A stretch of 64,000 bases of DNA from JBBDMU01 sp040905685 (GCA_040905685.1 JBBDRB010000077.1:37080-101079), one strand, 5' to 3'; positions 16,788 to 25,890 are shown, numbered from the stretch's first letter. Notes: a model not told the origin generated them from the sequence alone. Numbers and translations: made by a program.

Positions 16788-19040
16788 ATGAAGATATTGA
16801 TTTCCGCATGTTTGCTTCTGCTGCTACTGTCAGGGCCCTTGTTGGCCCATGAAGATACGGACAACCAGAAAGTCGGGTATATTCAGGGCCGGGTCATTAA
16901 CGTGGATACGGGTGAGCCTATTGGCTGGTCCAGTATCATCGTGGAAGACCTGAACCGTTCGGTGACCGCCCACGAAAACGGAGAGTTTTTTCTCAGGAAC
17001 ATACCGGCCGGTGAACACACGCTGACCGCCAGACGTCTGGGATATGAAAGTACGGAGATCACCATCCGGGTTGCCGAAGCGGACACTACCCATGTAAGCA
17101 TAGAACAAAAAGAAACGATATTCAGGTCTTCGGCAATTGAGGTGGTGGGAAGGCATTACATCCATGACGATCCTACAACTGAGACAGAACGGGTTATTTC
17201 CGGCCGGCAGCTCAGGCAGCAGCTGGGCAGAACCATTGCTGAAACATTAGGCAATGAACCCGGCCTGTCCCGGCAAAGCATGGGGCCGGCTCCCTCCCGT
17301 CCGGTCATGCGGGGGCTCGGCGGTGAGCGTTTGCTGATCCTGGAGGATGGGGGCCAGACCGGTGATCTGTCGGCTACCTCAGCCGATCATGCCCTGGCCA
17401 TTGACCCCATGACTGCCGGACAGATTGAGTTGATCCGCGGACCCTCGGCCCTGACCTATGGATCCAATACGATGGGGGGAGTAATCAATGTTGTGCGGGG
17501 ACAAATTCCTGTTAACATGCCTGACCATATTCATGGCAGCGGCAGCTTTCAGGGGGAAACGGTAAACAGTGGACTTTCAGGGGGAGCATCGGCCTTTGGT
17601 CCCCTGGGCAGTTTTGCGTACCGTGCCGATGGCAGCATCCGTAATGCCGGCGATGTGTCCACTCCGGCGGGGACCCTGGGAAACACAGCCATTACTACTC
17701 ACAACGGTTCGGCGGGATTAAGCTATATCCGCCCCGCGGGTATGGTTGGCGTATCAGGCAATTTCCTGAATACCGAATATGGCATCCCAGGCGGGTTCGT
17801 CGGGGCCCATCCCAGCGGGGTTAATATCGAAATGTACCGCCGGTACTTCGAACTTAAATCCGAGTACCATCTTGATGAGAACTGGCTCAGGCGCCTGGAT
17901 TTTGACGGGACCTATGCGTATTACCATCACCGGGAACTGGAATTCGGCGGCCAGGTTGGTTCCGAGTTTGGTGTCCTGACCAGTACTGTAAATGCAAAGG
18001 CCCATCACCGCGGGTTTATCTTTTCAAAGGGAATGATAGGCTTGCGTGCTGAAATGCGTAATTATTCTTCGGGAGGATTCAATTTTACCCCTTCCACCAC
18101 CGAACAGGCCCTGGCCGGTTATGTATTCGAGGAAGCCGATTTCAACAGGCTGAACCTTCAGGCAGCCTTTCGCTATGATCTGAGAACAGTGAGGCCGGGA
18201 GAAGAGCAAACGTCTCCCAGGATAGGTCTGATTAGGCCACGGACCTTTCAAAACTATTCAGCCTCACTGATGGCCACCTACGATCTCAGTGACGGGTTGC
18301 AGGTCGGGAGCATTTTCATGCGTACGTTCAGGGCTCCGGGCGTCGAGGAACTTTTCTCCGAGGGGCCTCATCTGGCGGCCTATTCATTTGAAACGGGGAA
18401 TCCTGAACTGAACGAAGAGCGAGGATTCGGCATTGATGTATTTACCCGGTATGCCAGCGAACGGGCAAGGGTCCGTTTTTCCTTGTTTCGCAATCAGTTC
18501 AGTGATTTTATCCATCCGGTCAACACCGGGGAAACGAATTTAAGTACCCTTTTGCCTGTTTACCAATATTCCGGAGAGCGTGTTTTAATGACAGGGTTTG
18601 AAGCCGGAGGGGAAATTAAACTGCTGAATAACCTCTATTCGGCCGGAAAGATCGGTTATGTGCGCGGAGATATTATTGACGATATGGAGGTCATGCCCCT
18701 TGTGGCGGTTTCCGGCGAGCATGAACCTTTGCCTATGATCCCGCCGCTCAGCGGAAAAATTGATCTGGAATACCGTCGCAGTGACCTGACAGCGGGAGCT
18801 TCCATGCGACTGGCGTCAGCCCAGCAGAAGACCGGCCAGTTTGAAGAATCCACCGACGGCTATGCCATCTATGATCTTTATATGCAGTTCAGTTTTGATA
18901 ACGGACCCATGCTTCATACCCTGTCGCTGAACCTGGAGAATATTACCAATCAGGAATACCGCATGCACCTGTCCCGGGTTAAATCCATCATGCCTGAACC
19001 CGGCCGCAATGTTAAACTGTTATACAGGATGTATTTTTAG
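16788..19040 (+). CDS. TonB-dependent outer-membrane receptor, ZnuD-like
   Basis: The 750-residue receptor starts at ATG 16788 (a TTG two codons upstream is possible). It has a signal peptide ending LLAHED, an N-terminal carboxypeptidase-regulatory-like domain (about 30-105, VGYIQGRVINVDTGEPIGW), a plug with PVMRGLGGERLLILEDGG and ADHALAIDPM, and a 22-strand-type barrel ending in Phe. The plug signature and the barrel motif FSDFIHPVNTGE followed by LPVYQYS resemble ZnuD-type zinc receptors. The preceding metal-binding lipoprotein and operator-like sites agree. The ligand could also be another metal chelate. Confidence 0.8.
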   Translation: MKILISACLLLLLLSGPLLAHEDTDNQKVGYIQGRVINVDTGEPIGWSSIIVEDLNRSVTAHENGEFFLRNIPAGEHTLTARRLGYESTEITIRVAEADTTHVSIEQKETIFRSSAIEVVGRHYIHDDPTTETERVISGRQLRQQLGRTIAETLGNEPGLSRQSMGPAPSRPVMRGLGGERLLILEDGGQTGDLSATSADHALAIDPMTAGQIELIRGPSALTYGSNTMGGVINVVRGQIPVNMPDHIHGSGSFQGETVNSGLSGGASAFGPLGSFAYRADGSIRNAGDVSTPAGTLGNTAITTHNGSAGLSYIRPAGMVGVSGNFLNTEYGIPGGFVGAHPSGVNIEMYRRYFELKSEYHLDENWLRRLDFDGTYAYYHHRELEFGGQVGSEFGVLTSTVNAKAHHRGFIFSKGMIGLRAEMRNYSSGGFNFTPSTTEQALAGYVFEEADFNRLNLQAAFRYDLRTVRPGEEQTSPRIGLIRPRTFQNYSASLMATYDLSDGLQVGSIFMRTFRAPGVEELFSEGPHLAAYSFETGNPELNEERGFGIDVFTRYASERARVRFSLFRNQFSDFIHPVNTGETNLSTLLPVYQYSGERVLMTGFEAGGEIKLLNNLYSAGKIGYVRGDIIDDMEVMPLVAVSGEHEPLPMIPPLSGKIDLEYRRSDLTAGASMRLASAQQKTGQFEESTDGYAIYDLYMQFSFDNGPMLHTLSLNLENITNQEYRMHLSRVKSIMPEPGRNVKLLYRMYF

Positions 19041-19092
19041 AGACAAACATTTTTTCCTATATTAATAAAAAATTAATTAACAGGATGAGAAT

Positions 19093-19563
19093 ATGATGGC
19101 AAGAGGCATTGTAACGGCGATAGCAGCGGTACTTATATTAATCTCAGCAGACGTTTACGCTCAGCAGGTCACGACAAAAGTGCTGACCCTCGAAGAAGCA
19201 AAAACAATGGCTGATGCCGCTGAGGAGCGGGCCCGCCAGGATAACTGGAACGTAGTGATAACGATTGTTGATGCCGGCGGACATGCGATCCTGCTGCGGC
19301 GTATGGACGGTACCCAGATTGGCAGCATTGAGGTTGCCCAACGGAAAGCGCAGGCGGCCGTATATTATAAACGCCCGACAAAAGCCTTCCAGGATGAAGT
19401 GTCGGGCGGCAATTACATTATGATGGAACTGCCGGGGGCCATACCGTTCGAGGGGGGGCTCCCTGTCATGGATGACGGCCGGGTTATTGGCAGTATCGGG
19501 GTCAGCGGGGTAACGGCCGTACAGGACGGCATCATTGCCCAGGCCGGGCTGGACGCGCTGTAA
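19093..19563 (+). CDS. Secreted HbpS/GlcG-like (DUF336) protein
   Basis: This 156-residue protein has a signal peptide (about 1-24, ending DVYAQQ) and a single GlcG/HbpS domain: LTLEEAKTMADAAEERA, VVITIVDAGGHAILLRRMDG and the closing GSIGVSGVTAVQDG. Members of this family bind heme or act as extracellular octamers, and others sit with glycolate genes. The site lies 52 bases after the TonB receptor in the same direction and may belong to the same transcript. Heme binding is possible but not shown by the sequence. Confidence 0.8.
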   Translation: MMARGIVTAIAAVLILISADVYAQQVTTKVLTLEEAKTMADAAEERARQDNWNVVITIVDAGGHAILLRRMDGTQIGSIEVAQRKAQAAVYYKRPTKAFQDEVSGGNYIMMELPGAIPFEGGLPVMDDGRVIGSIGVSGVTAVQDGIIAQAGLDAL

Positions 19564-19580
19564 ACCGAGGGTAAACAGGG

Positions 19581-20651
19581 TTAATCGACCTGAAAAAAGT
19601 TATAATGGCCGGTTTTAGGCGTGCTGCCCGGTTCGGTCAGCACGGCCTCACCCCTGAAGTCAAGGACTTCTCCGCCCAAAAAAGCCCGAGCCGCCCTTCG
19701 CTGAATCCATCCCAGTTCACCGAGCACCGAAAACCGCTCTTCATCCTTTGAACGGGAGAGCCGAATGGTGTTGGAATTTTCCAATTCCAGTTCAATGTCC
19801 TGTGCTATGGTGTTACCGAACGCACGGCTCCGGGTCATTTCCTTGATATCCTTCGCACCGTAAAGCCTGATGTTATTATCCCGGTTTACAAGGCGGTAAC
19901 CAATGGCCCTGCTGTCTCTTGACGAAGGATACAAAAAGTACAGAAGATCCCAATTTTCAGCATCTTCATGGTAAACAAAACGGTACCCGCTGTGCAGCAG
20001 ACGTGTGGTGGTTTGGTTTTGAAACGTATGATCCATATAGGCTGTACCGGTAACCTTCTCTGTATTATTGTTTACCGATACATGGCCCTTCACTTCCGCA
20101 TAGGGAATGTGGGTAATGATGCCGATCTTTTCGTTGCCGACCATAAACTGGCCCTGTTCCCATTTGTACCCTTCAGCTATATTTTCAAGCGAAAGGCTGA
20201 TATCGTAATTGTTACCGTCTTTTGAAGTTTTGACCCGCACTTCGTGCTCTTCGGGCAGCTTCCCCTTAAAGTAGACTTCACGGTCGGGTTTGGGCCTGAA
20301 GATAAAGTTATCCTTATCCTGCACCAGTACATCTATCGGATACTCGCGGGAAACCTGATGCAATTCGTCATCCAGGTTGTATACCGATACCCTCACCCCG
20401 CTTACCGGTGATTTAAAGCTCCCGAAGTTAGCCACGGAGAAGGTAATATGAACCTTCATTCCATCATTGAGGTAAAAATGGTAGCTCCATATTTCATTAT
20501 AGTGGCTCCCCTCAAAGGTCTGGACCCAGATGTCTTCGGGTTCGGATATTTTTAAGTCCCCATCGGGATTTGAAGTCTGCCCCCCGGCAGGTCCCTGCCA
20601 AAAGAAAAGAATAAGTGCAATTGCCAGGGTGGTCCTTGAAAAATTCAGCAT
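19581..20651 (-). CDS. Exported AttH/CrtC-like lipocalin-fold protein
   Basis: This 356-residue protein carries a signal peptide (about 1-24, ending GPAGGQ). The body looks like two lipocalin-type beta domains of the AttH / carotenoid 1,2-hydratase (CrtC) family: an N-terminal half with IWSYHFYLNDGMKVHITF and a central GTAYMDHTF motif that matches the conserved Gly-Asp-His of this family, then RLVNRDNNIRLYGAKD. Family members are hydroxyneurosporene synthase or proteins of unknown function; no carotenoid gene lies nearby, so hydratase activity is not claimed. It is divergent from a FAD/Rieske oxidoreductase. Confidence 0.5.
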   Translation of the reverse strand: MLNFSRTTLAIALILFFWQGPAGGQTSNPDGDLKISEPEDIWVQTFEGSHYNEIWSYHFYLNDGMKVHITFSVANFGSFKSPVSGVRVSVYNLDDELHQVSREYPIDVLVQDKDNFIFRPKPDREVYFKGKLPEEHEVRVKTSKDGNNYDISLSLENIAEGYKWEQGQFMVGNEKIGIITHIPYAEVKGHVSVNNNTEKVTGTAYMDHTFQNQTTTRLLHSGYRFVYHEDAENWDLLYFLYPSSRDSRAIGYRLVNRDNNIRLYGAKDIKEMTRSRAFGNTIAQDIELELENSNTIRLSRSKDEERFSVLGELGWIQRRAARAFLGGEVLDFRGEAVLTEPGSTPKTGHYNFFQVD

Positions 20652-20792
20652 TAAATACTATAGGTTTGTTTAAAAGATATTAACGTTTCAATTCCTGATT
20701 CGTTGTATCCGGGCGGGTGGTCTGGAATGAATGCCCGGCCTCATGAGTTCTTTTAAAAGATATTCAAATTAGCCATTCAGTCCGTTAAAGTC

Positions 20793-22322
20793 ATGCAGAT
20801 TCAACATCCCATCACCCGTCAATCATTCTGGACCGATAATACCCCTTCCAAAAACGGGTACCGTGAATTAAGATCAGGAATCGAAGCTGATGTCGCCATC
20901 ATCGGTGGAGGCATAACCGGGTTGATTGCCGCCCATCAGCTTGCCCTGGAAGGGAAAAGCGTGGCCATTCTGGAGTCCGGCCGGATCGGCGGCAGCACCA
21001 CCGGATTCTCGACGGGGAACCTGTATGTGCCGCTGCAGACCGGCTACCACAAAATACTCGGCAGCTTCGATCAGGAGACGGTAAGGATCATTGCCCATTC
21101 CAGGAAAGCAGCCATTGATTTCGTAGAGCGGCTCATTCTTGAAAATAACATAGATTGCCAGTTCCATCGCAGGCCCTGGTACATGTATACCAATAACTCA
21201 GCCAACATGGGTTTGATCAGCGATGAGGTCGAAACGCTGAAAAACGCCGGGATGGATATTGACCTTATAGATAAAATGCCGCTTAAGACCGCGTTCAAGA
21301 AAGCGGCTAAAATGGAAAATCAGGCCCGGTTCAATCCCTGTAAACTTGTTATTGAACTGGCCGATATCCTCCGAAAACAGGGCTGCCGGGTGTATGAGGG
21401 CAGTCCGGTTACCGCCATTGAAGAAAACGACAGGTGGAATCTGCTTACCCCGTCCGGGTCGGTCACAGCAGAATACCTGATCGAGGCTACTCATATCCCC
21501 AAAGGGATAAATATGGTGCAAACCCTGGTTTATCCCCACAGAAGCTATGTCGTTGCAGCAGAGATAAAAGAGCCGTATCCCGACGGGAATTTCTGGGATA
21601 TGGATAAAGAACCGGCCCATGCGATAAGTTCACATGGCATCCGGACCGGGGGACTGGAAATGCTGATGTTTGCCGGCAATCATCATAAAACGGGTCAGTC
21701 GGATAAATCCTATAAACAGCATTATAAAGAGCTGGAGGAATTCATTGAAAAAACCTATCCGGGATCATCCATCAAATACCACTGGTCGGCCCAGCATTAC
21801 ACGCCGGCCGACGGGGTGCCGTATATCGGGAAAAGCGGATTTTCTGATAAGCGGCTTATGGCCACCGGTTTTGCTGCAGACGGACTCACTTTCGGGGTGG
21901 TATCGGGTATTATCCTATCCAATATAATAACCGGATCGGATAACCCCTGGCTTCCGGCTTATGATTCGGCCCGCTTTACCCCCATTTCTTCCTCAAAGGA
22001 ATTTGTTAAAGAGAACCTCAACGTTGCCACCCGGTATATTAAGGATTACCCGCGATTTGGTGAAGTCGAACAGTTTAATCAAATCGGCAAGCTGGAAGGC
22101 AAAACCCTGCAGGTCAACGGAGAAAAACTTGCCGCATACCGGGATGAAAACAATAAGCTGCTGGTGCATTCGGCCATTTGTCCGCATATGAAATGTATCG
22201 TGAACTGGAATGACGCCGAGAAAACATGGGATTGCCCCTGTCATGGAAGCCGGTTCTCCGTAGAGGGCCGGGTCCTTGAAGGTCCGGCCCTCGAACCCCT
22301 CCCGCCTATATCAGGTTGGTGA
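20793..22322 (+). CDS. FAD-dependent oxidoreductase with C-terminal Rieske [2Fe-2S] domain
   Basis: The 509-residue protein joins a DadA-like FAD amine/amino-acid oxidoreductase (Rossmann motif AIIGGGITGLIAAHQLA, about 33-49) to a Rieske domain (about 415-509). The cluster ligands are C463-x-H465 and C481-x2-H484 in CPHM and CPCHGS, spaced as usual. Proteins of this design occur widely in bacteria; the substrate is not established. There is no signal peptide, so it is cytoplasmic. Its last 17 bases overlap the 3' end of the convergent punA gene. Confidence 0.88.
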   Translation: MQIQHPITRQSFWTDNTPSKNGYRELRSGIEADVAIIGGGITGLIAAHQLALEGKSVAILESGRIGGSTTGFSTGNLYVPLQTGYHKILGSFDQETVRIIAHSRKAAIDFVERLILENNIDCQFHRRPWYMYTNNSANMGLISDEVETLKNAGMDIDLIDKMPLKTAFKKAAKMENQARFNPCKLVIELADILRKQGCRVYEGSPVTAIEENDRWNLLTPSGSVTAEYLIEATHIPKGINMVQTLVYPHRSYVVAAEIKEPYPDGNFWDMDKEPAHAISSHGIRTGGLEMLMFAGNHHKTGQSDKSYKQHYKELEEFIEKTYPGSSIKYHWSAQHYTPADGVPYIGKSGFSDKRLMATGFAADGLTFGVVSGIILSNIITGSDNPWLPAYDSARFTPISSSKEFVKENLNVATRYIKDYPRFGEVEQFNQIGKLEGKTLQVNGEKLAAYRDENNKLLVHSAICPHMKCIVNWNDAEKTWDCPCHGSRFSVEGRVLEGPALEPLPPISGW

Positions 22323-23085
22323 GGAGTTCTGTGACCAACCGGGTAAAATCGCTTTCCCTCAGCCTGGCGGCTTTGCTGATCTCATCATGGCTGAGCTTGC
22401 CGGGTTTTATTCCAGCCGCCATATTGGAAATCAGTGAAATGCCCAGGTTGCTCAGGCCCAGGCGGTGTGCTTCCAGCAGCTCGGCCGAGGTTGACATGCC
22501 CACGGCGTCGGCTCCGAGTGTCCGGAAAGCACGAATTTCAGCCCTGGTCTCGTAACTCGGTCCGCTGGTGAATATATAGCTGCCCGAACGGACGAAGATC
22601 CGGTTTTGCCTGGCAATGTCCCGTGCCCGGTCAATGGCCGCAGCGTTATCGTAGCCGGACCGATTTTCGTTAACCTGAATAAGCTTGTCAATCAGCATCA
22701 GGTCACCCGTGCGGTAGGAAGCGTTAATGCCGCCGGCGGCATTGGTCACGATCAGCAGACGGGCTCCCAGCAATTTAGACAACCTCACCGGCAGCAGGAT
22801 TGTTTCCGGCCCATATCCTTCATATTGATGGAACCGCCCCGAAAAAACAAGCACCTTCCGCGAACCGATACATCCCCGGGAGAGAACCCCTTCGTGTCCG
22901 CTTACGCCGGTTTGCGGGAAACCGGCCTCGGAATAGGCCATGGAACAAGACCCCTGAAGAACTCCTGAAAAGCCCCCGAGTCCGGAGCCCAGAATAACGG
23001 CTGCATCGATTCCGCCGGCCAGCCCCGCCCTTTTCAGCTGTTCACACGCCCGGAGAACAGGATTATGTTTATGTTGAGGTGTCAA
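22306..23085 (-). CDS. punA: Purine-nucleoside phosphorylase
   Basis: The enzyme splits inosine and guanosine with phosphate in purine salvage. The 259-residue protein is of the trimeric (PunA/DeoD2) class: phosphate loop LGSGLGGF, SGRFHQYEGYG, VTNAAGGIN and the purine-site segment SGPSYETRAEIRAFR then GADAVGMST. The start is TTG, one base after the rsmE stop; no ATG fits. It is the last gene of a minus-strand operon and its 3' end overlaps the oxidoreductase gene. Confidence 0.93.
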   Translation of the reverse strand: MTPQHKHNPVLRACEQLKRAGLAGGIDAAVILGSGLGGFSGVLQGSCSMAYSEAGFPQTGVSGHEGVLSRGCIGSRKVLVFSGRFHQYEGYGPETILLPVRLSKLLGARLLIVTNAAGGINASYRTGDLMLIDKLIQVNENRSGYDNAAAIDRARDIARQNRIFVRSGSYIFTSGPSYETRAEIRAFRTLGADAVGMSTSAELLEAHRLGLSNLGISLISNMAAGIKPGKLSHDEISKAARLRESDFTRLVTELLTNLI

Positions 23086-23086
23086 A

Positions 23087-23770
23087 TCAGGTAAACCGGC
23101 TTAATAAAGCAGCTGCCGCTGTTTCGGACCGAAGCCTGTACTTTCCCAGGCTGACGATAGCCGCCCTTTTTTCGGTTAAAAAATGGATCTCCTCGTCCGA
23201 GAAGCCTCCTTCCGGCCCGATCAGCACCAGGTGGTTTTTATTCAGTTCAAAAAAGGCAGGTGACCGGGATTTTTGCTTTTCATGGCCCACAATCAAATCA
23301 TGGCTGCTGTGGCCGGATATCGCATCGCCGAGTGATTTTTTAAAGACAACCGGTGGCAAATAAGACCGGAGGGACTGTTTCATGGCACTGAGGGCAATGG
23401 CCTGCAGACGGTCCAGATTGACTTTTTGCCGTTCACTGTGAGTGGATTTGAAAAGGATGACTTCGGTTGCGCCCAGTTCAACGGCCTTTTCCACGGCAAA
23501 TTCCAAACGCTGTCTGTTCTTTATGATTCCAAGTGCCAGGATCAGGTCGTATGGTTTCGCTTCACTGCTGTGGTTCTCGATTGAAACGCTGATATGATGT
23601 GAGGCCGAAGATTCAATGCGACCTTCATAACGGTTTCCCTTTCCATCGGTAACCGTTATGGGATCCCCGGTCTTGAACCGCAGTACCCTGATCACGTGCC
23701 GGGCCTCATCCCCTGTAATGGTTAGCCTGTGCTCCTGAACCTTTTCGGGTTGGGTATAGAACAGGTTCAT
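23087..23770 (-). CDS. rsmE: 16S rRNA (uracil1498-N3)-methyltransferase
   Basis: RsmE is a SPOUT-class methyltransferase that uses S-adenosylmethionine to modify U1498 of 16S rRNA. The 227-residue protein has an N-terminal PUA-like domain (about 1-70, EARHVIRVLRFKTGD) and the knotted SPOUT domain with LALGIIKNRQRLEFAVEKA, LIGPEGGFSDEE and the closing LGKYRLRSETAAA. All conserved motifs are visible. Its ATG overlaps the stop of the upstream BFD-like gene (ATGA). Confidence 0.95.
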   Translation of the reverse strand: MNLFYTQPEKVQEHRLTITGDEARHVIRVLRFKTGDPITVTDGKGNRYEGRIESSASHHISVSIENHSSEAKPYDLILALGIIKNRQRLEFAVEKAVELGATEVILFKSTHSERQKVNLDRLQAIALSAMKQSLRSYLPPVVFKKSLGDAISGHSSHDLIVGHEKQKSRSPAFFELNKNHLVLIGPEGGFSDEEIHFLTEKRAAIVSLGKYRLRSETAAAALLSRFT

Positions 23771-23982
23771 GAATGTTCATGGATCTTATCATCCCCCGGG
23801 ACAAAAGCCGTCTGGCCGGTCCGCATCATTTTTTCCACATACGGCCGGCACATCCGGCATCCGCAGCAGCATTTTTCCCGGGAAATTAAGTCCCCGAAAC
23901 TCAAATCATGCTCCATAGCATAATCCTTCAGTTCTTCAAAAGAGATCCGGTGGCACACGCACATGATTACGGTTTTCTTCAT
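23767..23982 (-). CDS. BFD-like [2Fe-2S]-binding small protein
   Basis: At 71 residues this is a stand-alone (2Fe-2S) BFD-type domain, as in bacterioferritin-associated ferredoxin and NifU/NirB middle regions. The four ligand cysteines are in the pattern CVC near the N-terminus and CGCRMC around residue 40-45 (one extra Cys pair precedes it, CCCG). No bacterioferritin gene is nearby; instead it sits seven bases after a dCTP deaminase gene and overlaps rsmE by four bases. The partner protein is unknown. Confidence 0.75.
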   Translation of the reverse strand: MKKTVIMCVCHRISFEELKDYAMEHDLSFGDLISREKCCCGCRMCRPYVEKMMRTGQTAFVPGDDKIHEHS

Positions 23983-23989
23983 CCCTGCA

Positions 23990-25225
23990 TTACGGTTTGA
24001 AGTGTTTGCTCAACTTCAATGCCTGACCCTGGTAATTGCTTTTGATGTCTTCCCCGTAAACGAAATCGGGTACTTCCGTATTGGGTTCAAAAACCATACG
24101 AAAGAACGTTTGACCGTCTTCGATCAGGAAAGGCACATCGTGGGAACGAACCTCCAGCACCGCCCTGGCACCGGCGTCTTCCCGCGACCCTCCGAAGCCG
24201 CTGTCAAAAAAGCCGGCATAGTGGGTTCTCAATTCCCCGGATCCGGTATCGTAGGGAACCATTTCCGCCGCCAGATGACGGGGGATGCGGCAGCGCTCCC
24301 GGGAGGCAAAGATATAAAAAGCCTCCGGCTCAAGTATCAGGTAATCTTCCTGATTGGCATAAATGGGTTCCCAGAATTCCCTTGTTTTATAGAAATTCAC
24401 TTTTTCCATGTCAATCAGATCCCGGTTTTTCCGGGCTTTGTAGCCTATGATATTGTCTTCATTTCCCTGCAGGCTGACGCTCATGAACAATCCGCTGCTG
24501 ACTTTCAGATCATCCGTTGCCAGGGGTACTCCGGCCGCGTTAAACAGCAGCGGATCGGTTTGATGCACATGCAGAATATCCTGATCGTCCAGTACGGCAT
24601 TGCCATGGCGGATGCGCAACTGGTTTAGCCGCTGTCCGGTCCGCGCACGGATAGAAAACGTTTTAGGGACGACTTCCAGGTAAAGATTGCCTTTATAGCC
24701 GGCCACGATCTCCTCGAACCGGTGGGAGTGATCGGTTATCACCCGGGTAAATATATCCAGGCGACCGGTACTGCTTTTGGGGTTGGTTCGCGCGGACAGC
24801 TGCTGGTCGGAAACCACGCAAAAGTCGGGGGAGCTTCCGTTTTGGCTGAACAGGTTTTTCTGGTAATCCACGATGGATTGGGGCAAATCCAAACTCTCCA
24901 GCAGGGGGATGATGTAGGTGCAGTTCGGCTCCAGTACGGCGCCGTCTTTGAGGCTGAACGAATGCTGGGTAAGTTTTTTGAGCTTGCTCTCCACGCTCTC
25001 GTTTTCAGGCAAAAAACTGCAGCGAACACGATAGGCCACCTCCCCCAGTCTCAGGTCGATGGAATTGGGCTGAAACTGGTCGTCTTCGATCTCATAGCCT
25101 GCCGGGGCCGATATCGCCCCTTTGGCGGCCAGGAGTTTAAGTTTTTGAACCGGAAGGATCCCCTTTGTACGAAGTACAAGCCGGCTGGACCGATCATCTG
25201 CCGGTACCGTTATATCTTTGCTCAT
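23990..25225 (-). CDS. dcd: 2'-deoxycytidine 5'-triphosphate deaminase, long two-domain form
   Basis: The 411-residue protein has two tandem dUTPase-like beta domains. The first contains FQPNSIDLRLGEVAYRVR and LEPNCTYIIPLLESLDLP; the second has LEPEAFYIFASRERCRIP, YAGFFDSGFG and ARAVLEVRSHDVPFLIEDGQ, which carry the family's Ser-Arg and Glu catalytic region. Ordinary Dcd is a trimer of about 190 residues; this double form is known mostly in some Proteobacteria and Bacteroidota. It should form dUTP for thymidylate synthesis. It follows the EVE gene by 14 bases in one operon. Confidence 0.88.
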   Translation of the reverse strand: MSKDITVPADDRSSRLVLRTKGILPVQKLKLLAAKGAISAPAGYEIEDDQFQPNSIDLRLGEVAYRVRCSFLPENESVESKLKKLTQHSFSLKDGAVLEPNCTYIIPLLESLDLPQSIVDYQKNLFSQNGSSPDFCVVSDQQLSARTNPKSSTGRLDIFTRVITDHSHRFEEIVAGYKGNLYLEVVPKTFSIRARTGQRLNQLRIRHGNAVLDDQDILHVHQTDPLLFNAAGVPLATDDLKVSSGLFMSVSLQGNEDNIIGYKARKNRDLIDMEKVNFYKTREFWEPIYANQEDYLILEPEAFYIFASRERCRIPRHLAAEMVPYDTGSGELRTHYAGFFDSGFGGSREDAGARAVLEVRSHDVPFLIEDGQTFFRMVFEPNTEVPDFVYGEDIKSNYQGQALKLSKHFKP

Positions 25226-25239
25226 GGTTTATTTCGGCT

Positions 25240-25722
25240 TCAAATGGGGCTCACACCGGCCATTTCGTGAATGATTTGCCATTCTTTCTCTGCAACAGGC
25301 TGTATGGATAATCGTGAACCTTTTTTGATCAGCATCATGCTTTCCAGGCCCGGCGTCTCCCGGATGGCATCACGGGTGACCGGATTACTGAATTTTTGGG
25401 TCAAAGTAACATCGACAAGGATCCACCGTGGATTGGTTTCAGAGCTTTTGGGATCGAAGTACTTTGATTTGGGGTCAAACTGGGAAGGGTCGGGATACGG
25501 ATGGGATGCAACGTTCATGGTTCCCACGATGGCCAGCGGTTTGGTACGGGAATGATAAAAAAATATCCCGTCGTTAATTTTCATCTCATCCCGCATGAAA
25601 TTCCGTGCCTGATAGTTGCGGATGCCCTCCCACCAGGTCGTACCGGCGGTGCGCGCTTTGAGATCATCAATGCTGAATTCATCGGGTTCGGTTTTCATGA
25701 GCCAAAATCTTCGTTTTGCCAT
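25240..25722 (-). CDS. EVE domain-containing protein
   Basis: The protein has 160 residues when started at ATG 25722, which gives the canonical N-terminus MAKRRFWLMKTEPDEFSIDDL (the frame is open further upstream but that part is not conserved). EVE domains share the PUA/YTH fold and bind modified bases in DNA or RNA; the family here matches the thymocyte nuclear protein 1 type, with WWEGIRNYQARNFMRDEM and IFFYHSRT. It is the first gene of the operon with dCTP deaminase, BFD, rsmE and punA. The natural ligand is unknown. Confidence 0.85.
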   Translation of the reverse strand: MAKRRFWLMKTEPDEFSIDDLKARTAGTTWWEGIRNYQARNFMRDEMKINDGIFFYHSRTKPLAIVGTMNVASHPYPDPSQFDPKSKYFDPKSSETNPRWILVDVTLTQKFSNPVTRDAIRETPGLESMMLIKKGSRLSIQPVAEKEWQIIHEMAGVSPI

Positions 25723-25860
25723 GGGTAAAATAGTAGGGTAAAAAGTTCTGTGTTGGTTGCCGGCCGCCTGTCTGAAGTTATCAAAATTAGCTAAAAACTC
25801 ATACCCTTCTTTGCAATTAGCACAGGGCTCAGTTTTCCATCCTACAGATGATGCTAGGTT

Positions 25861-25890
25861 TTGACGATTAACTTCTGTTTTTCTTATATT
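25861..25890 (+). promoter_or_regulatory. Sigma70-like promoter upstream of acs
   Basis: TTGACG (25861-25866) and TATATT (25885-25890) are separated by 18 bases. The acs start codon lies 36 bases downstream, with a ribosome site AGGAG at 25914-25918. No competing signal of the same quality is present in the 200-base divergent region. Confidence 0.5.

Noticed and set aside
19581..22322. A carotenoid cluster, suggested by the CrtC-like protein
   Set aside because: No crt genes (phytoene synthase, desaturases) are nearby, and the FAD protein is a DadA-type oxidoreductase with a Rieske domain, not a carotene desaturase.
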